Assembly: GCF_003323715.1 (NCBI RefSeq)
Contig: NZ_QOIN01000019.1
Location: forward strand, 62,001 to 126,000
From: Streptomyces diacarni
GTDB lineage: Bacteria; Actinomycetota; Actinomycetes; Streptomycetales; Streptomycetaceae
DNA length: 64,000 nucleotides
Direction of reading: 5' to 3'
Positions 19,247 to 26,872 of this stretch are shown piece by piece (position 1 is the first letter of the stretch; every line of letters begins with the position of its first letter). The notes under the pieces were generated by a model that saw nothing but the letters and a program-made list of their open reading frames with translations, was not told the origin of the DNA and did no database searches. A program made the position numbers and the translations under genes.

Positions 19247-20344
19247 TCACGTGCGGCCGCGGTGTGTGCCCCGCGGCGCCACGGAGTCCCGCACCACGAT
19301 GTGCGTGCCCAGCCGGATCACGCCGGTGGTGGGCTCGCGCCAGGGGTCCTCGTCCTCGTCGCGCAGGGCGACGCGCACGGCCTGCCGCCCCATCTCCTCG
19401 AGCGGCACGTGCACGGTCGTCAGCCGGGGGCGCATCTCCTGCGCCACCGGCACGTCGTCGTACCCGACCAGGGACACGTCCTGCGGCACCCGCAGCCCTG
19501 CCTCCTCCAGCGCCTGGGCCGCTCCGGCTGCCACGATGTCGTTGGCCGCGAACACCGCCGTGAACCGGATGTCCTGCCTGAGTACCTCGGCCATCCGCCG
19601 GGCGCCGAAGGCACGGCTGAAGGCGCCGGGCTGCTCCAGCGCGGGATCCGCCTCGGCGCCGCGCAGTTCCAGCGCGCGCCGGTGGCCCGCGAGCCGGTCG
19701 CGGGTGGTGGACAGGCCGGGCGGCCCGCCCAGGTAGAGGACGCGCTCGTGTCCCTGCGTCAGCAGGTGGTCGGTGAGTGCGAACGCACCGCCCTCGTTGT
19801 CGTACTCGACCGACGCGGTGGGCACGCGCTCACCCAGCGGCGGCCTCCCGCACAGCACGAGCTTGGCGCCGTCCGCGTCCAACTCTGTTGCGCGCCGGGC
19901 GAGTTCGCCCGTGTACGCGCGGTCGGCGACGCTTCCGCCCACCACGATCACCGCGTCGGCGCGGCGCTCGTGCATCAGCTCGACGAAGGCCAGCTCCCGC
20001 TGCGGATCACCCTGGGTGCAGCAGACCAGGCACAGCCGGCCGCCACGGGACGCCTCCCGTTCCACACCGCGTGCGATGTAGGCGTAGAACGGGTCCACGA
20101 CGTCGTTGACGATGATGCCCACGGTCCGCCCCGACACCCCCGCCAGCGCCCGCGCGTGGGCGTTGACGACGTAGCCCAGCTCCTGGATCGCCTTCTCGAC
20201 GCGTTCCCGCGTGGCCGCTGCGACCGGGTAGTTGCGGTTCAGCACGCGCGAGACGGTCGCGGTGGAGACCCCCGCGCGCCGCGCCACATCGGTGACCGTC
20301 GAGCGGCGCTGTCCGTCCGCGTCCGTGCCGCTCTGGCGCCCCAT
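19247..20344 (-). CDS. LacI family transcriptional regulator of the polysaccharide locus
   Basis: Repressor of 365 residues. The N-terminal LacI HTH reads TVTDVARRAGVSTATVSRVLN at about residues 14-34, followed by the hinge helix and a periplasmic-binding-protein-like sugar domain with VGIIVNDVVDPFYAYIARG and FAANDIVAAGAAQAL. ATG 20344 has GGAGGGG 9 nt upstream; the in-frame ATG at 20353 is too close to that site. Embedded among lyase, dehydrogenase and ABC genes, it is the likely owner of the GTAAGCGGTTAC operator in the plus-arm promoter. The inducer is probably an unsaturated uronide or its product; this is inference. Confidence 0.88.
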   Translation of the reverse strand: MGRQSGTDADGQRRSTVTDVARRAGVSTATVSRVLNRNYPVAAATRERVEKAIQELGYVVNAHARALAGVSGRTVGIIVNDVVDPFYAYIARGVEREASRGGRLCLVCCTQGDPQRELAFVELMHERRADAVIVVGGSVADRAYTGELARRATELDADGAKLVLCGRPPLGERVPTASVEYDNEGGAFALTDHLLTQGHERVLYLGGPPGLSTTRDRLAGHRRALELRGAEADPALEQPGAFSRAFGARRMAEVLRQDIRFTAVFAANDIVAAGAAQALEEAGLRVPQDVSLVGYDDVPVAQEMRPRLTTVHVPLEEMGRQAVRVALRDEDEDPWREPTTGVIRLGTHIVVRDSVAPRGTHRGRT

Positions 20345-20409
20345 ACGGCCCATCCCCTCCGTGACGTCATGTGGTGGCGCGAAGCCTATGGCCCGGGGCG
20401 AGCGGTACG

Positions 20410-21480
20410 TCATGCGAGGCGCTCCAACTCGGCCGCCAGCACCGGGTGGGCGAACGGCTCGCCGCGCGCGAAACGGGCCAGCTCCTCGACGGCCTGGGTG
20501 CCGAGCCTGGCGGTCTCGTTGCCCTGGGCGCCGGCCAGGTGCGGGGTGATCAGGACGTTCGGCAGGTCCCACAGCGGGTGGTGGGCCGGGAGCGGTTCGG
20601 GCTCTGTGACGTCGAGTACGGCGTCGATCCGTCCGCGCACCAGGTGCTCGGTCAGTGCCTCGGTGTCGACGAGGGCGCCGCGTGCGGTGTTGACGAGCAG
20701 CGTGCCGGGACGCATGAGTCCGATGCGGCGGGCGTCCAGCAGGTGGCGGGTGGCCGGGGTCTGCGGAGCGTGCACCGTCACCGCGTCACTGGTGGCCAGC
20801 AGCGCGTCCAGCTCGAGGCGGGTCGCCCCCAGCGCGCGGGCCTCGGCGTCCGTCACGTAGGGGTCGTAGAGGGTGATGTCCACATCGAGGGCGCCCAGCA
20901 GCTCGATGACGCGGCGTCCGGTCCTGGAGCCTCCGACGACGCCGACCCGCAGCCCGTTGGTGCCGAGCCAGTGCTGGCGGCCCAGGTCGGAGGCTGTGCG
21001 GTGGGTGCGGCGCTCGCGGAAGAGGCGGGCGAGCGGGAAGGCGCGCTTGGCGCCCATGATGATGGCGGCCAGCGTGAACTCGGCCACGGGCACCGAGTTC
21101 GCCGCGGCGGCGGACGAGACGACGATGCCGCGCTCGAAGACGTCGGGCGCGAGGAAGGTCTTGACGGTTCCGGCGGCGTGGACGACCGCCCGCAGCGCCG
21201 GGGCGCGCTCCAGCACGGACGCGTCCACCGGCGGGCAGCCCCAGCCGGTGAGCAGCACCTCGCAGCGCGCCAGCGCCTCGCGGGCCCCGGGCGAGGTGAA
21301 CTCGTCGGCGGGCGCGGGCGTTTGGATGTCCGCGATCTCCTCCAGAAGGGCCCTTGCGGGGGGCGGGAAGAGCTGGTCGAGGAGGCCCGACGTCATGGCC
21401 AGCAGGGTGCGCGGCCGACGGGAGGGCTGTGCCGTGGTGTCCGTACCGGTGTGAGCCGGCGCCTCGTCGGTAGTGCGCAC
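20410..21480 (-). CDS. D-2-hydroxyacid dehydrogenase, NAD-binding
   Basis: Cytosolic 356-residue member of the D-isomer 2-hydroxyacid dehydrogenase family, reducing or oxidising a 2-keto/2-hydroxy acid. The NAD Rossmann motif is VGVVGGSRTGRRV; the last Gly-x-Gly positions vary from the usual GxGxxG. Catalytic Arg, Glu and His follow in VNTARGALVDTEAL, DVTEPEPLP and LITPHLAGAQG. GTG 21480 has GGAGG four bases upstream; ATG 21504 is in frame but would leave an 11-nt leader after the predicted promoter. As first gene of the minus arm it may act on a sugar-acid breakdown product. Confidence 0.82.
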   Translation of the reverse strand: MRTTDEAPAHTGTDTTAQPSRRPRTLLAMTSGLLDQLFPPPARALLEEIADIQTPAPADEFTSPGAREALARCEVLLTGWGCPPVDASVLERAPALRAVVHAAGTVKTFLAPDVFERGIVVSSAAAANSVPVAEFTLAAIIMGAKRAFPLARLFRERRTHRTASDLGRQHWLGTNGLRVGVVGGSRTGRRVIELLGALDVDITLYDPYVTDAEARALGATRLELDALLATSDAVTVHAPQTPATRHLLDARRIGLMRPGTLLVNTARGALVDTEALTEHLVRGRIDAVLDVTEPEPLPAHHPLWDLPNVLITPHLAGAQGNETARLGTQAVEELARFARGEPFAHPVLAAELERLA

Positions 21481-21521
21481 CTTGCCTCCGGACAGTAAAC
21501 GCATTCTATGGGCTGCTGGAA

Positions 21522-21550
21522 AAGCTAGGGAGTCACTGAGCCCTCGTCAA
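21522..21550 (-). promoter_or_regulatory. Minus-arm promoter of the polysaccharide locus
   Basis: Read on the minus strand: TTGACG (complement of 21545-21550), a 17-bp spacer, then TAGCTT (complement of 21522-21527). This fits the housekeeping sigma consensus and gives a leader of about 35 nt to GTG 21480. A weak LacI half-site (GTAAACG) lies downstream at about 21496. Confidence 0.6.
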
Positions 21551-21592
21551 GCGGATTCCCCCTCCACGGCGCAGAGCACACTGACACATCTC

Positions 21593-21622
21593 TTGACGCT
21601 GTACGTAAGCGGTTACTACGTT
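21593..21622 (+). promoter_or_regulatory. Plus-arm promoter with LacI-type operator in its spacer
   Basis: TTGACG at 21593-21598, an 18-bp spacer, TACGTT at 21617-21622. The spacer contains GTAAGCGGTTAC (21605-21616), an inverted repeat with a central CG step and one mismatched pair, the hallmark of LacI-family operators. Repressor bound here would cover the promoter. It drives the ABC transporter operon. Confidence 0.75.
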
Positions 21623-21672
21623 GCGGGCGCAGTAGGCCCCGTGGCATCGCCCCAGCCCGACAGGACCGCATC

Positions 21673-21759
21673 ATGGCTGACACAGCTCCACCCGCACCGC
21701 TGGACACACCACGCCGAAGCACCCGAAGACCGCCTGCCCCGCACCGGTTCGCCGCCTGA
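21673..21759 (+). pseudogene. Probable detached N-terminus of the first ABC permease (frameshift), or a 28-codon leader
   Basis: ATG 21673 has AGGAC nearby upstream and opens a 28-codon frame (MADTAPPAPLDTPRRS...) that stops at TGA 21757. In the permease frame the sequence just before its annotated start reads RRLTLWQRIKRDKV, exactly the kind of cytoplasmic lead-in such permeases have, but no start codon is available there. One base gained or lost near 21745-21757 would join the two. It is either a real or sequencing frameshift, or a translated leader. Confidence 0.5.
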
Positions 21760-21788
21760 CCCTCTGGCAGCGCATCAAGCGCGACAAG

Positions 21789-22670
21789 GTGATGCTGCTG
21801 CTGGCCCTGCCCGGGCTCGCCTACTTCGTGGTCTTCCACTACGTGCCGCTGCTCGGCTATATGGTGGCCTTCCAGGACTACCAGCCCTACCTCGGCTACA
21901 TGCACAGCGTCTGGGTCGGCTTCACCAACTTCACCACGGCGTTCGCCCAGCCGGCCTTCTGGTCCGCGGTCGGCAACACCCTGCAGATCGCCGTGATCCA
22001 GCTGGTCTTCTTCTTCCCCGTCCCCATCGGTCTCGCCCTGCTGCTCAACAGCGTCGTCAGCGAGCGTCTCCGCCGCTTCGTGCAGAGCGTGGTCTACCTC
22101 CCGCACTTCATCGGCTGGGTCATCATCGTCTCGATCTTCCAGCAGATCCTCGGTGGCGCCGGGCTGCTCCCCGACGTCCTCGGGAGCCTCGGGCTGCCCC
22201 GCTACGACATGATGAGCGACCCGGAGGCCTTCCCCTGGCTGCTCACCCTCCAGATGGTGTGGAAGGACGCGGGCTGGGGGACCATCATCATCCTCGCCGC
22301 GCTGCTCACCATCGACCGCCAGAGTTACGAGGCCGCCGCCATCGACGGGGCAGGACCCGCCCGCCGGCTGTGGCACGTCACCCTGCCGGGGCTCGCCCCG
22401 GTGATCATCCTGCTGCTGATCCTCAACCTCGGCCAGGTCCTGTCCGTGGGCTTCGAGCAGATCCTGCTCCAGCGCGACGCGGTCGGCCCCGGCGCGGGAG
22501 AGGTCCTCGACACCTACGTCTACTACCACGGCATCAAGGACAACGACTGGGGCGTCGCCGCCGCCGTGGGCCTGATCAAGGCGGTCATCGGCACCGCCCT
22601 CGTCCTGGGGGCCAACAAGGTCGCCCACCGCCTCGGCCACGAAGGGGTGTACCGCGGTGCTGACCGCTGA
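21789..22670 (+). CDS. ABC sugar transporter permease (LplB/UgpA type)
   Basis: Inner-membrane permease of 293 residues with about six transmembrane segments; it imports oligosaccharides together with the adjoining permease and lipoprotein. It shows LLLALPGLAYFVVFHYVPLLGY at TM1 and the ATPase-contact loop EAAAIDGAGPARRLWHVTLP (EAA motif). The family's VAFQDYQP segment is also present. GTG 21789 (or ATG 21792) leaves almost no N-terminal tail; see the adjacent fragment for a likely frameshift. No ATPase gene is in the locus, so a shared MsiK-type ATPase is expected. It overlaps the next permease by 14 nt. Confidence 0.85.
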   Translation: MMLLLALPGLAYFVVFHYVPLLGYMVAFQDYQPYLGYMHSVWVGFTNFTTAFAQPAFWSAVGNTLQIAVIQLVFFFPVPIGLALLLNSVVSERLRRFVQSVVYLPHFIGWVIIVSIFQQILGGAGLLPDVLGSLGLPRYDMMSDPEAFPWLLTLQMVWKDAGWGTIIILAALLTIDRQSYEAAAIDGAGPARRLWHVTLPGLAPVIILLLILNLGQVLSVGFEQILLQRDAVGPGAGEVLDTYVYYHGIKDNDWGVAAAVGLIKAVIGTALVLGANKVAHRLGHEGVYRGADR

Positions 22671-23646
22671 GCAGACCACGGCGGAGACGGGCCCGGGACC
22701 GGACACCGGAGCCCGGACCATCCCCCGCCCTCCCTCCCGACGTCTGGCCACGGGGCGAGGCGGTGCGCAGGCCCGCCCACCGTGGATGGAGAAACCGAGG
22801 AAGGCCACGCTGGTGGCGAAGGCCGCGGTCCTCTCCGTGGTCGTCCTCGCGGTCGCCTACCCGCTGCTGGGCGTGATCGGGACGAGCTTCGCCTCCCAGA
22901 CCGACATCGTCGAAAGCACCGGACTCGTCCTGTGGCCCGACCACCCCACACTGGAGGCGTACCGCACCCTCTTCACCGGCGGAGTCGTCCTGCGCGCCCT
23001 GCTGGTGAGCATCGGCATCACCGTAGTGGGCACCGTGGCCAGCCTGCTGATCACCATAGGCATGGCCTACGGGCTCTCCCGGCGGGACGTCACAGGATCG
23101 CGCTTCATGCTGATGACGGCCCTGTTCACGATGCTGTTCAATCCCGGCATCATCCCCAACTTCCTGCTCGTCAACGAGCTGGGGCTGTACGACACCTACG
23201 CCGCGCTCGTGCTGCCCACCCTGGTCAGCGCGTTCAACCTGGTGGTGCTCCGCTCGTTCTTCATGAACCTGCCCGGTGAACTCTTCGACGCCGCACGCGT
23301 GGACGGCGCCGGGGACCTGCGCATCCTGGTACGCCTCGTCCTGCCGCTGTCCAAGGCGGTCCTCGCCGTCATCAGCCTGTTCTACGCCGTCACCTACTGG
23401 AACGCGTTCTTCAACGCGCTGCTGTACCTCGACGACTCCGAGAAGTGGCCGATCCCGCTGGTGCTGCGCACCTTCGTCCTCCAGGGACAGAGCCTGGGCG
23501 GTACCGCCCTGGGCGAGAGCACCGCGCCTCACCAGTCCGTGCAGATGGCCGTCCTGGTCGTCGCCGTCGTCCCGATCCTGCTCGTCTACCCCTTCCTGCA
23601 GCGCTACTTCACCAAGGGCGTCCTAACCGGAGCCGTCAAGGGCTGA
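22657..23646 (+). CDS. ABC sugar transporter permease (LplC/UgpE type)
   Basis: Second permease of the importer, 329 residues. A Pro/Arg-rich cytoplasmic tail of about 45 residues precedes TM1 (VLSVVVLAVAYPLLGVIGTS). FNPGIIPNFLLVNELGL is typical of the LplC subgroup. The EAA-like loop is ELFDAARVDGAGDLRILVRLVLP, and the end RYFTKGVLTGAVKG is characteristic of the family. GTG 22657 lies within the end of the upstream gene, indicating translational coupling. It works as a heterodimer with the preceding permease. Confidence 0.9.
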   Translation: MLTAEQTTAETGPGPDTGARTIPRPPSRRLATGRGGAQARPPWMEKPRKATLVAKAAVLSVVVLAVAYPLLGVIGTSFASQTDIVESTGLVLWPDHPTLEAYRTLFTGGVVLRALLVSIGITVVGTVASLLITIGMAYGLSRRDVTGSRFMLMTALFTMLFNPGIIPNFLLVNELGLYDTYAALVLPTLVSAFNLVVLRSFFMNLPGELFDAARVDGAGDLRILVRLVLPLSKAVLAVISLFYAVTYWNAFFNALLYLDDSEKWPIPLVLRTFVLQGQSLGGTALGESTAPHQSVQMAVLVVAVVPILLVYPFLQRYFTKGVLTGAVKG

Positions 23647-23711
23647 ACCCTTGACGTCCGCGCCGCTCCGCCGCCCCCCGCCCTCCCCGTCCCACGCAAG
23701 GAGACCGCAAG

Positions 23712-25385
23712 GTGCCCTCCTCCGCCCGCATCGACCGAAGAGCGCTCCTGCGTACCGGAGCCGGGCTCTGCCTCACCCTGGCCGCCACCCCGCTCATGAC
23801 CGCGTGCGGAGACGGGGGCACGAAAGCCAGGCCCGGCACCAGGAGCCCCAAGCTGCTGCCCCACACCGCGGTGCGCGACATCGGCGTCAAGCCCGACCTG
23901 CCCGGCACCGCCGAGGGCGTGCCGCAGGCGTTCTTCCGCTACCCGGCCACGCCGCTGCCGGCCGTGAAGGGCCGTCCCCTCAAGGGCGCAGAGCCGGTCT
24001 CGGCGGCCATGGAGACCTTCGCCCCACCGCCGGCCGGACGCGAGAGGAACGCCGCCTGGCGGGCGATCGAGAAGAAGCTGGGCGGCACCGTCGACCTGAC
24101 CGCCGTACCGGCCGACGACTATCCGAGCAAGTTCTCCACCATGGTGGCCGGCAACAACCTGCCCGACCTGTTCATGTACCCGGAGACGGGCGGGCTCGAC
24201 AACAAGGCCGGGTTCCTCGCGGCCACCTGCGCCGACCTCACCCCCTTCCTCGCCGGGGACGGGATCGAGGCGTACCCCAACCTCGCCGCCATTCCGAAGG
24301 GCGCCTGGCAGAAAGCGATCTACGACGGGAAGCTCTACGGTGTCCCGATCTCCCGGGCGGTCACGGGCGGCGCCGGCTTCTACCGGCACGATCTCTTCGC
24401 CAGAGCTGGTGTCTCGGACCTCGACGAGATCACCGGCCTCGACCGGTTCACGGAGCTGTGCAAGGAGCTGACCCGCCCCGGGCACGACCAGTACGCGATC
24501 ATGGCGGACGTCACCAATCTGCTCGCCATGTCGGCCGGAGCGCCCTACCACTGGCGGATGGACGCCAAGAGCGGCCGGTTCACCGCCGACCTGGAGACCG
24601 ACGAGTACCGGCTCGCCGTCGAGACGGCCCGCAAGCTGCACGAGGCAGGCTGCTTCTACCCCGGCTCGCTGGGCATGTCCGGCGCCCAGAAGGCCCAGTA
24701 CACGGACCTGTTCAAGAACGGCAAGGCCGCCTACGTCTACGACGGCATGCCGCCCTATCTGACGCCCAGCACCGGATACGTCGCCGCCATGGCGGCGGTC
24801 GACAAGACCTACGACCCCCGCCCCATGACGCCCTTCGGTTCCGGGGCCGTCTCCTGGACGGACAACCTCAGCCTCTCCACCACCTTCGTCAGGAAGGCGC
24901 CGGCCGCACGCGTCAAGCAGTTGCTCGCTCTCGCCGACTTCGTCGCGGCCCCCTTCGGCAGTGAGGAGTACACGCTCATCAACTACGGCGTCGAGGGCAC
25001 CGACTTCACCCGCGACACCCACGGCAACCCGGTGCTCACCAAACGCGGCACCCAGGACGTGGCCGCACCGTGGAAGATGCTCGCCTCCGCCGTGCCCGCC
25101 GTCTTCAGCCCGACCTCGAAGGACGCGGTCCGGTACGCCCACGCCGCCTACTCGAAGATGATCCCGATGCTGGCCCCCGACCCCACCCTCGCGGTCTTCT
25201 CGCCGACCTGGGAGGCCAAGGGCACCGGCAGCCTCCACACGCTCAAGCAGGACGGCCTCAAGGACATCATCTCGGGCCGCAAACCGATGTCCGCCTACGA
25301 CGGTCTCGTCAAGGACTATCTCGACAAGGGAGCGGAGAAGGCCCGCGGCGAGTTCGAGGAAGCCCTCCAGAAGGGGAAGAAATGA
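23712..25385 (+). CDS. Extracellular sugar-binding lipoprotein of the ABC transporter
   Basis: Solute-binding lipoprotein of 557 residues, anchored outside the membrane. The leader has RRALLRTGAG and ends in the lipobox LMTAC (Cys near residue 32); the RR pair suggests possible Tat export. The long family-1 binding fold (LplA/LipO-like, about 500 residues) continues with GNNLPDLFMYP, a stretch rich in aromatic residues. Size and permease type suggest an oligosaccharide ligand. GTG 23712 is preceded by AAGGAG. Its stop overlaps the M1 peptidase start as ATGA. Confidence 0.88.
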   Translation: MPSSARIDRRALLRTGAGLCLTLAATPLMTACGDGGTKARPGTRSPKLLPHTAVRDIGVKPDLPGTAEGVPQAFFRYPATPLPAVKGRPLKGAEPVSAAMETFAPPPAGRERNAAWRAIEKKLGGTVDLTAVPADDYPSKFSTMVAGNNLPDLFMYPETGGLDNKAGFLAATCADLTPFLAGDGIEAYPNLAAIPKGAWQKAIYDGKLYGVPISRAVTGGAGFYRHDLFARAGVSDLDEITGLDRFTELCKELTRPGHDQYAIMADVTNLLAMSAGAPYHWRMDAKSGRFTADLETDEYRLAVETARKLHEAGCFYPGSLGMSGAQKAQYTDLFKNGKAAYVYDGMPPYLTPSTGYVAAMAAVDKTYDPRPMTPFGSGAVSWTDNLSLSTTFVRKAPAARVKQLLALADFVAAPFGSEEYTLINYGVEGTDFTRDTHGNPVLTKRGTQDVAAPWKMLASAVPAVFSPTSKDAVRYAHAAYSKMIPMLAPDPTLAVFSPTWEAKGTGSLHTLKQDGLKDIISGRKPMSAYDGLVKDYLDKGAEKARGEFEEALQKGKK

Positions 25386-26872
25386 GCCACCCACCCTCCA
25401 GCAGACGTGCCGCCCTGCGGCTGGGCGGCACGGCGGTGGCCGCCGCGCTCGCCGTACCCGCCCTCAGCTCACCCGCCCGGGCCGCCGAGTCCGCAGGTGG
25501 TGCCGGTCTCGACCCGCGGCCCGGCTCCGACGGCCTCGGCGACCCGCTCTTCCCGACCCTCGGCAACGGCGGCTACCAGGTCGGCCACTACGACCTGACC
25601 TTCGACTTCACCCCGGCGACCTACGACTTCACCGGCCGCGTGACCCTGCGCGCCACGGCGACCCAGGACCTGTCCGCCTTCAACCTGGACACCGACGGGC
25701 ACACGATCGACTCCGTCACCGTGGACGGCCGGGCGGCGGCATGGCGACTGTCCGAAGGGGACAGCGGCCAGGAGCTCACCGTCACCCCCCGGCGCCCGCT
25801 GCGCCGCTCCACCGCCTTCGCACTCGACATCCGCTACCACGGCAACGGCAAGGCTCCCCGCACGGGCCTGACCGGCTGGCGGTTCGGCTCCGACGGCGGA
25901 TTCGCCTGCGCCGCCCAGTCCTCCCGGGCCGACACCTTCTTCCCCTGCAACGACCACCCCTCCGACAAGGCCACCTGGACGTTCCACATCGGCGCACCGC
26001 AGGATTACGTCGCCACCGCCAACGGCGAACTGCTGCACAAGACGCCGCGCCCCGACGGCTCCGCCGTCTGGCACTTCGCCCTGCGCGAGCGCATGGCCAC
26101 CGAACTCGTGGGCATCGCGGTGGTCAAGGGCACCTACCTGTACGGCAGTGGACCTCGCGGCCTGCCGTTGCGGCACGTCGTCCCCCAGGGCGAGGAGGAG
26201 AAATACCGTCCGATCGTCGACCGCACCGCCGACCATCTCGCCTGGCTGGAGGCCAGATTCGGACGCTACCCGTTCTCCGTCTACGGCTGCCACATCTACG
26301 ACGGCTACTCCGACGCACTGGAGAACCAGACCCTCAGCCTCTTGTCCACCGACTGGTTCGAACCCGACGAGGAGGGACGCCCCGTCTGGGAGACCACGAT
26401 GGTGCACGAGTTGGTGCACCAGTGGTACGGCGACTCCGTCACGCCCGCCGACTGGCAGCAGGCGTGGCTGAACGAGGGACCAGCCGTCTACTACGCCGCG
26501 CTCTACGGCGAGGAGCGGGGGTGGTCGGTCCTGGAGGAGAAGATGAAGGCCACCTACGCCGAGCTCGACGAGGTCCGCGCCGAGCACGGCCCGCCGGGGC
26601 TTCCCCGGGAGCTGGGCGGCACCAACATCTACGACGGCGGTGCCCTGGTCCTGTACGCGCTGCGCCTGCGCCTCGGCGAGCGGCGATTCGCCCGCGTCAT
26701 GCGGCTGTGGCCCGAGCGCTTCAAGGACCGGAACGTCACCAGCGAGGACTTCATCCGGCACACCGTGCGCGTCACCGGCGACCGCTCCCTCGACCGCTTC
26801 CTGCGCGACTGGCTGTTCGGCGCGGTCAACCCGCCGATGCCGGGCCACCCCGACTGGAAGGCAGACACGTGA
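25382..26872 (+). CDS. Secreted M1-family metallopeptidase
   Basis: Zinc aminopeptidase-like protein of 496 residues with a Tat-type signal (SRRAALRLGGTAVAAALAVPAL, cleavage after ARA). The zinc signature is complete: HELVH near residue 341 and the third ligand Glu exactly 18 residues later in AWLNEGPAVYY. The substrate-recognition GAMEN is altered to DALEN. It lacks the C-terminal ARM-like domain of full-size aminopeptidase N, as usual for the short secreted actinomycete form. The 4-nt overlap with the lipoprotein gene places it firmly in a carbohydrate operon, which is unusual. Confidence 0.87.
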   Translation: MSHPPSSRRAALRLGGTAVAAALAVPALSSPARAAESAGGAGLDPRPGSDGLGDPLFPTLGNGGYQVGHYDLTFDFTPATYDFTGRVTLRATATQDLSAFNLDTDGHTIDSVTVDGRAAAWRLSEGDSGQELTVTPRRPLRRSTAFALDIRYHGNGKAPRTGLTGWRFGSDGGFACAAQSSRADTFFPCNDHPSDKATWTFHIGAPQDYVATANGELLHKTPRPDGSAVWHFALRERMATELVGIAVVKGTYLYGSGPRGLPLRHVVPQGEEEKYRPIVDRTADHLAWLEARFGRYPFSVYGCHIYDGYSDALENQTLSLLSTDWFEPDEEGRPVWETTMVHELVHQWYGDSVTPADWQQAWLNEGPAVYYAALYGEERGWSVLEEKMKATYAELDEVRAEHGPPGLPRELGGTNIYDGGALVLYALRLRLGERRFARVMRLWPERFKDRNVTSEDFIRHTVRVTGDRSLDRFLRDWLFGAVNPPMPGHPDWKADT

